Positions 1 through 13,200 of a stretch of 64,000 bases of DNA are shown here, piece by piece; the stretch's first letter is position 1; every line of letters starts with the position of its first letter. This stretch comes from Glandiceps talaboti (Eukaryota; Hemichordata; Enteropneusta; Spengelidae): NCBI RefSeq assembly GCF_964340395.1, contig NC_135563.1, positions 1,781,501 to 1,845,500 of the forward strand, given 5' to 3'. Under the pieces are notes generated by a model. The model was not told where the DNA came from. It saw only the letters and a list, made by a program, of their open reading frames with translations, and ran no database searches. The translations under genes were made by a program, and so were the position numbers.

Positions 1-203
1 AGGGCGTTGCAGGGCAGCACATATATGTACAGATCATATGATTATGACTTCCATTGTGATTTGCGCATTGTAATGGTAGCAGAAGTATCAGCATGTTGTC
101 TGAAAACAGTCCATTTTTATAGCATATAGTTCTCTAATGAACTCTGAGATAGCCAATTAATTTCCTAATTTAAAAGTACATGTAAGTTCTGAAATTGCCA
201 GCA
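1..203. other. unassigned AT-rich sequence
   Basis: Nothing coding or structured was recognised at the window edge. Confidence 0.5.
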
Positions 204-477
204 TAGTTTGGTCACAGGCACTTGTTTCCCGAGATATGTTTCAGAATACAATAAAATATCGATAATATTGAGATACTCGGCAATATTATGAAAGGGGTAA
301 AACGGGTTTCTAGGATCACGTAATATATGTCCACAGACCGCCAAATATATTTCTCGGTTTGTAGACTTACACGAGACTTGAAATCTGTGTTATTGTTAAT
401 ACTTCTTTCATAAATAGTTTATATCGATATTTCACTGAAACATATCTCGGGAAACACGTGACTGTGTAGCAATACTA
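204..477. mobile_element. foldback/MITE-like element with long inverted arms
   Basis: The arms share a perfect 21-bp inverted core at 224-244 and 435-455, beginning GTTTCCCGAGATATG on the left. Similarity extends both ways: outward through a CACAG(G/T)CAC-like stretch and inward to AAATATCGATA. About 190 bp separate the cores. There is no coding capacity, so it looks like a non-autonomous DNA element. Outer ends and a target duplication could not be fixed. Confidence 0.6.
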
Positions 478-2143
478 CAATACTAGAAAGTAGGACATGG
501 TATAGTTCTAGATAGTTAACATTGCTTGAAATTACGGTAGGAATTTCCCCAGTTTTCCACAAAGGTAAGTCTTTGATCTCCGCGGTTGGGGCTGGCATCT
601 AGGTACGTGTCACGATCCTGTCGGCCACCTAGTCACCATGGAAATGGGTTCCATAGCCAGCGAATGATGTATCAGTCAGTAAACAGGATTCTGGGATTGA
701 TTCTCGATTAATTAGTTTAACTTAGGCTGCGGTCACAATTTATGGAGGGAGAGGAGGGCATGAAATTATGATGGTCTGCAAGGCGATGCAAAATTAAACC
801 TCAGTAGCAGTCATTTACTGAGTACATTTGAAAGTTTCTTGCAGCTTCGCCGCAATAACATAAAGGATACATTCACTGATAAGGTGGGTGACTGGCATGC
901 AAATGTGCTTGGGTGTGCCTTAAGGTATTAGACCACAATCAATGTCCCTTGTTGATATTGGTTTGCAGTTAAGAAAGTAATGATTATACAAATCCATAAC
1001 TATACATCTTCCACCCCACCCTCTGTCTGTATGTGATTGTCCCTCCCCCTCTCTCCCCCCCCTCTCTCTCTCTCGTACAATTGTCCTTTTGAAAAAAATC
1101 AAACCTCAGGAGCAGTCGTGCATTTGCATAATTGTTCACTTCATTTACCTGTCATACATGAGACAGACAATAGCTAAGCGAATGTGTGTCTGCCAAAATA
1201 TCTCTTCAGAAGTTAAAGTGTAGGTAAAATAGCCATACGGTTGTATAATGTATTGAGAGTAAAATTGGGGTATTGAAGACAATTTTAAAGTACCCTATGG
1301 CTTCCAATATTAAATGTACATGGTTTGAAATTTGATGCCACTAAATGGCCTCCAACTTAATTTTTTTAAAGGGCTCACCGTGCCAACGAATGCGTTCATT
1401 TCCGTATGAAATTTGTTGTCGACCGTGATTTTACGGTGGGCACGCTTTAGCTTATTGAATAGGGACCGGACCTCTCCAGGTATTTAATTCGAGTCGACTG
1501 TTTCGCAATGAACGTTTCTCTTACATTGCGTTTTGGTGCGAAAGTTGAAAATTTTGTAATGGTATAACCTTCATAGATGGTTTATAAAACAAGTTATAAT
1601 CTAAATTATTCTACTCTTCTGTAGGCACGTTTGGTATGACATCATCAGGAATTTCATGTAACAGCATCAAAAAGGGGAAGACCAGTTCAGTTTGAAATAA
1701 CGATCTTGAGCCATTCTCATCTCAAAATAACATCACTCACTTTATGCAAAGCCAGGGGACAGTATCAACATAGTTTTGGGACTAGTCGCTATGCTTTCCA
1801 GAATGTTGTCAAAAATATCAATACCTGACATAAAGTCACATTCATAAAGTCATAAAGGTCAAGGTCTCATTAGAAAGCTCATCGTATATAATATGGGTGT
1901 AGACACTCAGGTCTCTATCTAATTAAGTTTCCACGAATAGTGAACAAGATCTGAACTTTGGTGACAAATAAGGCCACCATTCAGCCATTGTCGCAAATTA
2001 ATGACATGCAGATGCTGACTATAGTATGTGGCATTTGGGCCAGTTTTGGTTGAAATTTGCCAATGCATGTCAGAGATGCAGGTGAGAATGGACGGACGAA
2101 AGGATGAATGGATGGACACACGGACAAACAAGACTCTATGTAA
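478..2143. other. non-coding interval with decayed dispersed repeat
   Basis: No gene recognised. There is a CT/TC-rich microsatellite near 1030-1075. The stretch about 1700-2135 (footprints like GGTCAAGG, GTTTTGGTTGAAATTTG, ATGGACGGACGAAAGG) resembles the dispersed repeat near 12.7-13.25 kb and 13.85-14.07 kb. Confidence 0.4.
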
Positions 2144-2488
2144 TAATAATGGTAAGGTTCTTATATAGCGTTTTCCCATGTCGTGCTCAAAGCGCTTTAC
2201 AATTATTACTCCTGGCTCAGATCAGAACGGCACAACGGCCTGCTAGTCTTCCTCAACTCCCCGGGGAGCATACAATCCATCGCATAGGATTAAAGCCTTC
2301 GCAATGCAACCTACATCCTACCAGGTCCCCAGTTATACAGCTGGGTTGACTGAGGCACAGTCGTGGTTCAAATCTTGCCCAATGACTTTAGCCACTCCTA
2401 AACAAACAAAAGCAGCGACAGGGCTCGAACCTGCAACCTGTAGATTCCAAGCCAGTCACGGTAACCATTCGCCCATCATGACTCCACA
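2144..2488 (-). mobile_element. tRNA-derived SINE
   Basis: Read on the minus strand, the head has an A-box-like GGGCGAATGG and a B-box GGTTCGAGCCC about 50 nt later, the spacing of a Pol III promoter. A central region with CCCAGCTGTATAA follows. The 3' part has paired AAGCGCTTTGAG and ACGCTATATAAG and ends in ATTATTATTAC. A short GACTC on both sides may be a target duplication. The tail resembles those shared with CR1/L2-type LINEs (from memory). Confidence 0.72.
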
Positions 2489-5400
2489 TAACAGTCCCCT
2501 TGGGTCTTTCCTGTTGGGACGAACTATTATTTAACAATAAACACACTGTACACATTGTTGGTTTAAAAAATGAGTAAACGTATTATGTTTATTCATATAT
2601 GATGATTATAATTTGCTAGTGTATAAACCTGCACACTATCCATTGTAAATGGTAGTGTCTGTCCTGGTGGTTGTTAATGTCTCTTTACAGTCAGTGGGCA
2701 GTACTTTAGTCACATACATATATGTTGTCATGATAAATCAAATTGTAGCATAGGTCACTAACAAATGATCTGTAACGGCAAGTATTGTTTTACATAATTT
2801 TTGTTCCCAATTGAGACATTTCGATGTTGTTTGATTGGCCATTGAGTAAATCCTATTAGTATCCTACAAGTTTACAATTTGTTGATAAACAAGTAAATGG
2901 TTTGTACAGTTTACACATGGACATCAATCCAGTGTATGCAGTAAATCAGCAATGAGCTATACGGGGATTGAACTGTTTGCAAAAGGTTTGGTGTAATTTT
3001 AACAGGCCAAACTTAATGGGCAAAGGACAAAAGTTACAATTACTAGGGCTTTAATAAACAATTGGTAGGGAAGTTTATATGTTGCAACAAATGGGGTAGG
3101 TTTAGTCTTGTTTACCCAAAATGCTCATCACTGGGAGGCTACACTTGCCTAGCGTAGTCTTGTTTACCCAGACACTCATCGTTAGCGCTTCAGCTGCCTA
3201 CCATCTGTGTAACCGAGACTACGGCAGGTTTAGAAAGTAGCTCCTCATAACTGTACAAGGTTACTATTTACCACCACTGGGTGGCACTATTTATTTCAAA
3301 GGGCATGATGAGTGTAGTATACCGAAAAGTCATACCAATGACAAAATGTATGACAACTGAACTTTAATGTTGTCGGATATTTCTCCTAATTGCTACTTCA
3401 TGTTTTTTATCGATTAAATGGAGAGACATGAAATGACAAACTGTTGAGATCCAGGTATGTCTTATTAGATATATGGACTGAAAGACAGCAAAGCTGAAAG
3501 AGTACATACAACAACCACAAATATGCACACAATAGTTTAAATATTCCCCCAAATAATATCATAGATATTAAAAATAACATAATTCACACCATACAATTCA
3601 TTTCTAAAATACATAATACTGATTCCAATACAGTAATATTGTAACTTTTTTTCTTTAAAAAAAAAAAAAAAAGCACATGATTTTATACAAGTACTTACAT
3701 TGACTAAAAAGTTGGATAGCATAGATTAATACTGTGTAAATGCCACCACCCTAAAAAATATACAAAGTTATTTATTGTCTGTATTTACAAAATTGATTCA
3801 TATTTACAGTCCCAAAATTGAAGACATCAGCTTTAAGTACAATATGACTCTAATACATTGTTATAAAATCCAGCAGGGTATAATATCAAATAGAATAAAA
3901 ACAAATTAATACACTGGTGTCCAGATATCTCTTTCTTTAAAGTTGTGCAATTCTAAATATGGCACAACTGGATAACACTTCTGTAATGATACTAAGAGTG
4001 TCTGTCATCATTTCATATTAATATTACAATTTTAATATATAAAAATACTGATATTAGGTTGATTATTGACAATATGTAGGATTATAATCATGTTAAAAAA
4101 AAGTGACATTTCACTGCTCACAGGATAGTATGAACAGCTTATAAGGCAGTATTTCTTGTTATAATGAACTGGTGACTTTGAACTTGATGGTACAGTACAT
4201 GTACAGTTCCAATGTCATGTTGATACAAATATGGCAGTGATAGTCAAATATAAAACAGACTATATAATACCATACTGAAACATTATGGTTCTCTTTTCTC
4301 AATTATTCTGACAAATATATACAGTTTGTTATTTTGCTACTGACAATTACTTGTCAAAGTGTTATCATATATTAAACACGCTGTCGTTTCTTTCAAATAA
4401 AAATATATTTTACAGTAAACCCATCAACTGTTACAATTTTCATGGAATGGGCTGACATTATGCAATAACCAATTTCCAAGCATAAAAATTGATGATTTTT
4501 GTAATGACCTGTACAGTATCCACGTGTTCTTAACATACGAACACTGGGAGTGTGCATGCTAAAATGAGCGGCAGTACAACAGATGCATAAGCAATACATA
4601 GAATGGCAGTGCAAAGCATGTACAGAAGCAAAGCAAATAGAAGTAAGATGTATATTTTGCAAGGAATATGAAAGCATGGTGCTGCAGAATGAAGGTCTTG
4701 TCTTATCTCTCTCATCAATACATTTGGATATAATGAAACTATTCATGCACTGAGTAATATACCTCAATTTGGTTTTGCCAGTGTCCTTTGTTTAGACCTG
4801 TTATTCATGTAGAGCATTTTTATAGGGGTCAGAAGTCACACTGGGGGCAAAGGTCAAATTTATGAAATACATCTCCAGGATGCTTTATGATGTATGAAGT
4901 ATTTAAGTGACCATATGGATATTTATTTTGGATTTTTAATTACAATAACAAACATTTGACACATTTCTTTTTAGCTTTTTCCCAAAGTAATGACTTACAA
5001 ACACAGACTTGGTCTATGTTGTATCACATTGATTTTTCAACTAAGAAGTCATAATAAAATTGTTTTTATAAATGAAATATCTATGATAAATACCAAATCC
5101 TCATCCATATGGCCACTTTAAAACAATGTTGTACGTATATTTTATTTTAGAATTAAACTGTTTTGTCAACAAAAACCAACATTTCAGCACACCATCGTTA
5201 TACATCTGACATCAACTAAAGTATATAATACAATATCATACAATTCACACAAAATCGATTACTAATTTCAGATACAGAACAAAGTCATTTTATACATATT
5301 GTAGACTACAACTTATAGCCTTGATGTACAATTTCAGATATATAGGCTGTTTGATTACTACTTTATATAATGTCTGTATGACAAAAGAAATAAGGGCTGT

Positions 5401-5578
5401 ATTGTATTATTAATACTGAGATTTCTTTACATCATAAAATGGGGTGTATAATAAACATGTAAAGATTCTATACAAAAGTAGAAATACAATAGTATGTATG
5501 ATTAATAGTAGGATGTACATATACTGTGACATTGCTGAATGTATTCAAGGCAAGCATTTCATTTTAATGGCAGTATTT
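2489..5578. other. AT-rich region, probably including the 3' UTR of the RGS12-like gene
   Basis: No coding feature was recognised. The part next to the stop codon should contain the 3' untranslated region. Several TTTATT hexamers on the plus strand (AATAAA on minus), such as near 4923 and 3769, are candidate poly(A) signals; none can be chosen. A 16-bp A-rich run lies near 3656-3672, and TAGTCTTGTTTACCCA is duplicated near 3100 and 3155. Confidence 0.35.
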
Positions 5579-5893
5579 GCCAATGCCTAATTAGACATTG
5601 CCTTACTAGACATTGCCTAACTAGACATTGCTTAATTAGACATTGCCTAACTAGACATTGCCTAACTCGACATTGTTTAATTAGACATTTGCTAACTCAA
5701 CATTGCCTAACTAGACATTGCTTAATTAGACATTGCCTAACTAGACATACCTAACTCGACAATGCCTAACCAGACATTGCCTAACTAGACATTGCTTAAT
5801 TAGAGTCTAACTAGACATTACCTAACTAGAAATTGCTTATAGACATTGCCTAAGTAGACATTGCTTATAGACATTGCTTAATTAGACTGTCTT
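5579..5893. repeat. 15-bp tandem array at the stop codon and 3' UTR
   Basis: About 20 diverged copies of a 15-bp unit, on the minus strand CAATGTCTAGTTAGG, with CTTAATTAGACATTG-type variants on plus. The unit contains GTC TAG, and the gene's last codon and stop are GTC TAG within TTTGTCTAGTAAG. The array thus seems to start in the terminal Val-stop sequence and expand into the 3' UTR. Confidence 0.88.
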
Positions 5894-5894
5894 A

Positions 5895-7207
5895 CTAGAC
5901 AAACGTTATCCGAAACTTATCACCTTCCTTCCCTATCTGTAAAATGTTGCTACTATCTGATGGCATACTGATACCGGACCGTGAACGACTTTGTCGGTTA
6001 CACAACACAGAATACTGGTCACCCATTATACTTCTACCTAATGATCTGTCCTCATCAAGTCTACTCGGAGAAGGGGTCCGAAGAATATCAGTCCTTCCGG
6101 GATGAATATTCCGGCTTCCTTGACTTGAGTTGTCTGAGGGTGATGGAGTAAAGAAGAGGTCATGTGTTGATGGTGAGGGAAGAAGAGGTGACTTTGTAGA
6201 ATCTGGAGAGCGTTGTGGCTGAGAGCTGTTCAGTGTGGTATCTGGGGCATTTAATGGCAAAGTATTGGGTTTACTTTGTTGTTCATTTTGTACAGGTTTC
6301 CCTTTCAAGGCTGGCTTGGGTGGCACTGGAGGTGGGTTCTTTGGAAGACTGGCAATGTTGTTAGTCCTTGTAGGAGCATTCAAAGCTGCTTGTTCCTGAG
6401 ATGAAAGTGGAGGTGGTGGGCTATAATTTGGTTCATCCACATCACATGATTTATTTGGATCACATGTTGGCGGTGATGGCAATGGCAGCTCAGATCCAGT
6501 GATGGTGATATCAAGGTCAATGTCTAAATCATCGCCAACTTCTTCATTCGTTGATTCAATCACAGTTGTGTCATGTTCACTTTCAGTTTCGTTAATATTA
6601 AACCGAACAACTGGACTTGACCTGTGATGATGTAGATGATCTCTGCCAAACACACTAGGACTAAGCCTGTTTAGATCATCTCTATTTTTACTCAGACTTT
6701 TAGTTTTTGACAATGCTGGTTTTGCACCATTTGCAGCCAAACTTGGATAGCCCATAAAAGAAGCTTCCATTGCTGGGTTTTGATCCCGGTAACTTGCACT
6801 GAGAATTTCAGAATCATTGAATCTAGGGGTCAACCGATCATCATTTGACCCAAAGATATATTCAGCCTCATAATGTGTTGGAAGCAGCCCCTCTGTCATA
6901 CTGAACTCCATGGTTTGTAGGTGTGTGACTGGGGGTGTAGAGTGAGGTCTGGGAGGTGGATTATTGATAGAAGCTCTCTGTTGGTTACAATGCCCTTGGT
7001 TGGATTCATCCACATTTTCTGAATCTGAAGCTGACTTTGAGGACCATAGTGAAGACTTGTCTTTCTGAACTGGTGGTGATCGCTTCAATTTATTACCATG
7101 AACAGATTTGGCTACTTTAAGGAACTCAGGAAGTTCATAGTTGGATGCTGTCCCTCGTTGGTCCTCCATTCGATTGTGCTGAGCACGGGCAAGCATATCA
7201 AAGAGAT
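5895..7207 (-). CDS. RGS12: RGS12-like last exon: GoLoco, Pro-rich tail, PDZ-ligand end
   Basis: 1313 nt including the TAG stop at 5895-5897; acceptor TTTAATTACAG|ATC, entered in phase 1. It opens [19 protein letters not shown], a GoLoco motif with the D-Q-R triad (659-661) that reaches into the nucleotide pocket of G-alpha-GDP. LPEFLKVAK follows, as in RGS12. Then come a roughly 280-residue Ser/Pro/Asp-rich stretch, an SH3-type motif PPPVPPKP (about 935-942), RTPSPSR and C-terminal FRITFV. The family's PDZ domain is known to bind such (A/S/I)-T-x-V ends. The frame stays open another 3.8 kb into the 24-bp intron array; that extension is not taken as coding because the GoLoco phase demands splicing at 7207. 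Confidence 0.95.
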
Positions 7208-10200
7208 CTGTAATTAAACAGATAATTAGACCATTAATACAACCATCTATTAGAACATGAATACAACCATCTATTAGACCATGAATACAACCATCTATTA
7301 GACCATGAATACAACCATCTATTAGACCATCAATACAACCATCTATTAGAACATGAACACAACCATCTATTAGACCATGAATACAACCATCTATTAGACC
7401 ATCAATACAACCATCTATTAGACCATCAATACAACCATCTATTAGAACATGAATACAACCATCTATTAGACCATGACTACAACCATCTATTAGACCATCA
7501 ATACAACCATCTATTAGACCATGACTACAACCATCTATTAGACCATGAATACAACCATCTATTAGACCATGAATACAACCATCTATTAGACCATGAATAC
7601 AACCATCTATTAGACCATCAATACAACCATCTATTAGAACATGAATACAACCATCTATTAGACCATCAATACAACCATCTATTAGACCATCAATACAACC
7701 ATCTATTAGACCATCAATACAACCATCTATTAGACCATGAATACAACCATCTATTACACCATGAATACAACCATCTATTAGACCATGAATACAACCATCT
7801 ATTAGACCATCAATACAACCATCTATTAGACCATCAATACAACCATCTATTAGACCATCAATACAACCATCTATTAGAACATGAATACAACCATCTATTA
7901 GACCATCAATACAACCATCTATTAGAACATGAATACAACCATCTATTAGACCATCAATACAACCATCTATTAGACCATCAATACAACCATCTATTAGAAC
8001 ATGAATACAACCATCTATTAGACCATCAATACAACCATCTATTAGAACATGAATACAACCATCTATTAGACCATGAATACAACCATCTATTAGACCATCA
8101 ATACAACCATCTATTAAACCATGACTACAACCATCTATTAGACCATCAATACAACCATCTATTAGACCATGACTACAACCATCTATTAGACCATCAATAC
8201 AACCATCTATTAGACTATCAATACAGCCATCTATTAGACCATCAATACAACCATCTATTAGACCATCAATACAACCATCTATTAGACCATGAACACAACC
8301 ATCTATTAGACCATGAACACAACCATTTATTACACCATGAACACAACCATCTATTAGACCATGAATACAGCCATCTATTAGACCGTGAATACAACCATCT
8401 ATTAGACCATGAATACAGCCATCTATTAGACCATGAACACAACCATCTATTAGACCATGAATACAACCATCTATTAGACCATGAACACAACCATCTATTA
8501 GACCATGAACACAACCATCTATTAGACCATGAATACAACCATCTATTAGACCATGAATACAACCATCTATTAGACCATGAATACAACCATTTATTAGACC
8601 ATGAATACAACCATTTATTACACCATAAATACAGCCATCTATTAGACCATGAACACAACCATTTATTAGACCATGAATACAACCATTTATTACACCATAA
8701 ATACAACCATCTATTAGACTATCAATACAACCATCTATTAGACCATCAATACAACCATCTATTAGACCATGAACACAACCATTTATTACACCATGAACAC
8801 AACCATCTATTAGACCATGAATACAGCCATCTATTAGACCGTGAATACAATCATCTATTAGACCATGAATACAGCCATCTATTAGACCATGAACACAACC
8901 ATCTATTAGACCATGAATACAACCATCTATTAGACCATGAACACAACCATCTATTAGACCATGAACACAACCATCTATTAGACCATGAATACAACCATCT
9001 ATTAGACCATGAATACAACCATCTATTAGACCATGAATACAACCATTTATTAGACCATGAATACAACCATTTATTACACCATAAATACAGCCATCTATTA
9101 GACCATGAACACAACCATTTATTAGACCATGAATACAACCATTTATTACACCATAAATACAACCATCTATTAGACTATCAATACAACCATCTATTAGACC
9201 ATCAATACAACCATCTATTAGACCATGAACACAACCATTCATTAGACCATGAATACAACCATTTATTACACCATGAATACAACCATCTATTAGACCATCA
9301 ATACAACCATCTATTAGACCATGAACACAACCATTTATTAGACCATGAATACAACCATTTATTACACCATAAATACAGCCATCTATTAGACCATGAACAC
9401 AAACATTTATTAGACCATGAATACAACCATTTATTACACCATAAATACAACCATCTATTAGACTATCAATACAACCATCTATTAGACCATCAATACAACC
9501 ATCTATTAGACCATCAATACAACCATCTATTAGACCATGAATACAACCATCTATTAGACCATGAATACAACCATCTATTAGACCATGAATACAACCATCT
9601 ATTAGACCATGAATACAACCATCTATTAGACCATGAATACAACCATTTATTAGACCATGAATACAACCATTTATTAGACCATGAATACAACCATCTATTA
9701 GACCATGAATACAACCATCTATTAGACCATGAATACAACCATCTATTAGACCATGAATACAACCATCTATTAGACCATGAATACAACCATTTATTAGACC
9801 ATGAATACAACCATTTATTAAACAATGAATACAACCATTTATTAGACCATGAATACAACCATCTATTAGACCATGAACACAACCATTTATTACACCATAA
9901 ATACAACCATCTATTAGACCATGAATACAACCATCTATTAGACCATGAATACAACCATCTATTAGACCATGAACACAACCATCTATTAGACCATGAATAC
10001 AACCATTTATTAGACCATCAATACAACCATTTATTAGACTATCAATACAACCATCTATTAGACCATCAATACAACCATCTATTAGAACATGAATACAACC
10101 ATCTATTAGACCATGAATACAACCATCTATTAGACCATCAATACAACCATCTATTAGACCATGACTACAACCATTTATTAGACCATCAATACAACCATCT

Positions 10201-13200
10201 ATTAGACCATCAATACAACCATCTATTAGAACATGAATACAACCATCTATTAGACCATGAATACAACCATCTATTAGACCATCAATACAACCATCTATTA
10301 GACCATGACTACAACCATCTATTAGACCATCAATACAACCATCTATTAGACTATCAATACAGCCATCTATTAGACCATCAATACAACCACCTATTAGACC
10401 ATGAATACAACCATTTATTAGACCATGAATACAACCATTTATTACACCATAAATACAGCCATCTATTAGACCATAAATACAACCATTTATTACACCATGA
10501 ATACAACCATCTATTAGACCATGAACACAACCATCTATTAGACCATGAATACAACCATCTATTAGACCATGAACACAACCATCTATTAGACCATGAATAC
10601 AGCCATCTATTAGACCATGAACACAACCATCTATTAGACCATGAATACAACCATCTATTAGACCATGAATACAACCATTTATTACACCATGAATACAACC
10701 ATCTATTAGACCATGAATACAACCATTTATTAGACCATCAATACAACCATCTATTAGACCATGAACACAACCATCTATTAGACCATCAATACAACCATCT
10801 ATTAGACCATCAATACAACCATCTATTAGACCATGAATACAACCATCTATTAGACCATGAATACAACCATCTATTAGACCATGAACACAACCATTTATTA
10901 CACCATCAATACAACCATGTAATAGACCATGAATACAGCCATCTATGGCTGGCACATAGAAAACTATGATTGCATTACATATATCACATTTTTGCAACTG
11001 GCAAAGTGGTATTGATGCATCAATTGCTGATGTTTCAATAAATCCTCTGATATAAACAATACACAGTAAGTGATATAATACAATTTTGTTTGGAATATCA
11101 ACATAACAAAATATCTCAAATTGATCAATAATGTATGACTATAACAAAAATACCTATTAATAGTTTCAATGAAGATTGTCGAAGGTCAAATTCATTTTTT
11201 ACTTTGTAAAGAATTAGTCTTGCTTCTGCATTCCTTCTATAAGAGAAGATATGTTTATATACAAGCTTAAGAGCACCTAGCAATCTTTCTAGCATGAAGT
11301 AATCACTAAATCTTACATTTGATCCATTCATCCTGTTTCTTTTCTGTTAGTATCAAACATTACGTCACATTAAACCTGTAATATGTTTAGTGCGGTTGTT
11401 AAGATATTATTGTAGGAATGTGATTAACTAAAATGCTACTCAAACCAAAAAAACACATGCAAATGTGAGTTTCACTCGGTTCCATACTATGTAGTATATG
11501 TAGTGTATATCAGTGTAGTGTAGGCAGTCATATGTAGTGTGTATCAGTGTAGTGTACACAGTCATATGTAGTGTATATCAGTGTAGTGTAGGCAGTCATA
11601 TGTAGTGTGTATCAGTGTAGTGTAGGCAGTCATATGTAGTGTGTATCAGTGTAGTGTACACAGTCATATGTAGTGTATATCAGTGTAGTGTAGGCAGTCA
11701 TATGTAGTGTGTATCAGTGTAGTGTAGGCAGTCATATGTAGTGTGTATCAGTGTAGTGTAGGCAGTCATATGTAGTGTATATCAGTGTAATGTAGGCAGT
11801 CATATGTAGTGTGTATCAGTGTAGTGTACACAGTCATATGTAGTGTATATCAGTGTAATGTAGGCAGTCATATGTAGTGTGTATCAGTGTAGTGTACACA
11901 GTCATATGTAGTGTATATCAGTGTAGTGTAGGCAGTCATATGTAGTGTGTATCAGTGTAGTGTAGGCAGTCATATGTAGTGTGTATCAGTGCAGTGTACA
12001 CAGTCATATGTAGTGTATATCAGTGTAGTGTAGGCAGTCATATGTAGTGTGTATCAGTGTAGTGTAGGCAGTCATATGTAGTGTGTATCAGTGTAGTGTA
12101 CACAGTCATATGTAGTGTATATATCAGTGTAGTGTAGGCAGTCATATGTAGTGTGTATCGGTGTAGTGTAGGCAGTCATATGTAGTGTGTATCAGTGCAG
12201 TGTACACAGTCATATGTAGTGTATATCAGTGTAGTGTACACAGTCATATGTAGTGTGTATCAGTGTAGTGTAGGCAGTTATATGTAGTGTGTAGTGTGTA
12301 TCAGTGTAGTGTAGGCAGTCATATGTAGTGTATATCAGTGTAGTGTAGGCAGTCATATGTAGTGTGTATCAGTGTAATGTAGGCAGTCATATGTAGTGTG
12401 TATCAGTGTAGTGTACACAGTCATATGTAGTGTGTATCAGTGTAGTGTACACAGTCATATGTAGTGTATATCAGTGTAGTGTACACAGTCATATGTAGTG
12501 TATATCAGTGTAGTGTAGGCAGTCATCTGTAGTGTATATCACTCATTTTCCTACTTCTTTCGATTTTTTTTTTTTTTTTGGGGGGGGGGTGGGGGGGGGG
12601 GGTGGGTCTCAACTGTTTCTTGTGCGCCAGTTAAGTTTTCAAATGACACGGGCCCTGTAAAGAATAGATGTTTGAGGAATCTTTCAATTTGATGGTCTAC
12701 ACTGTAGGTCAAGGTAACTGTCATAGAAGAAAACTAGCATGCAATTATATAGGATTGGACACTTGAAGGGAGTCTTTATGTATTACAGTTTTTGAGTTAT
12801 GCGGTAAATAATAATTTTTTACTACAAATATGAGTGCCATTCAGTAAAAATGATATGAGCACCAAAAATAATGTTTGTGTATAGTTCTTTTCTTCAATAT
12901 TAGTACTTGTAAATATGATTTAAAAGGAACTTGCAATATGTAAATACTACAATGCATCTGTGATAGGCAGGAATTGGCTTGATTTTGATAATTTACCCTG
13001 AAGGTCAAAGGTCAAGGTTTCAAAAGATAGCCTCAATCTGATAAATATGGGGGAGACACTTGAATGGTCAAATTTGCATATGTCAAAAGACAAAGTAAGG
13101 TGCATATGTCCCATATAGTATGTCACCATTGTGGCAGGTTTGAAAGAAATCAGATATTGCATGTTTGAGAAATGACGTATTACGAATGGATGGACAGACA

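Noticed and set aside
920-1102. 60-codon minus frame
   Set aside because: Driven by a CT-rich microsatellite; no family features.
7208-10997. Upstream extension of a 1700-codon frame as protein
   Set aside because: It is the translation of a stop-free 24-bp repeat; the conserved GoLoco exon needs splicing at 7207 in phase 1, which fits the upstream exon exactly.
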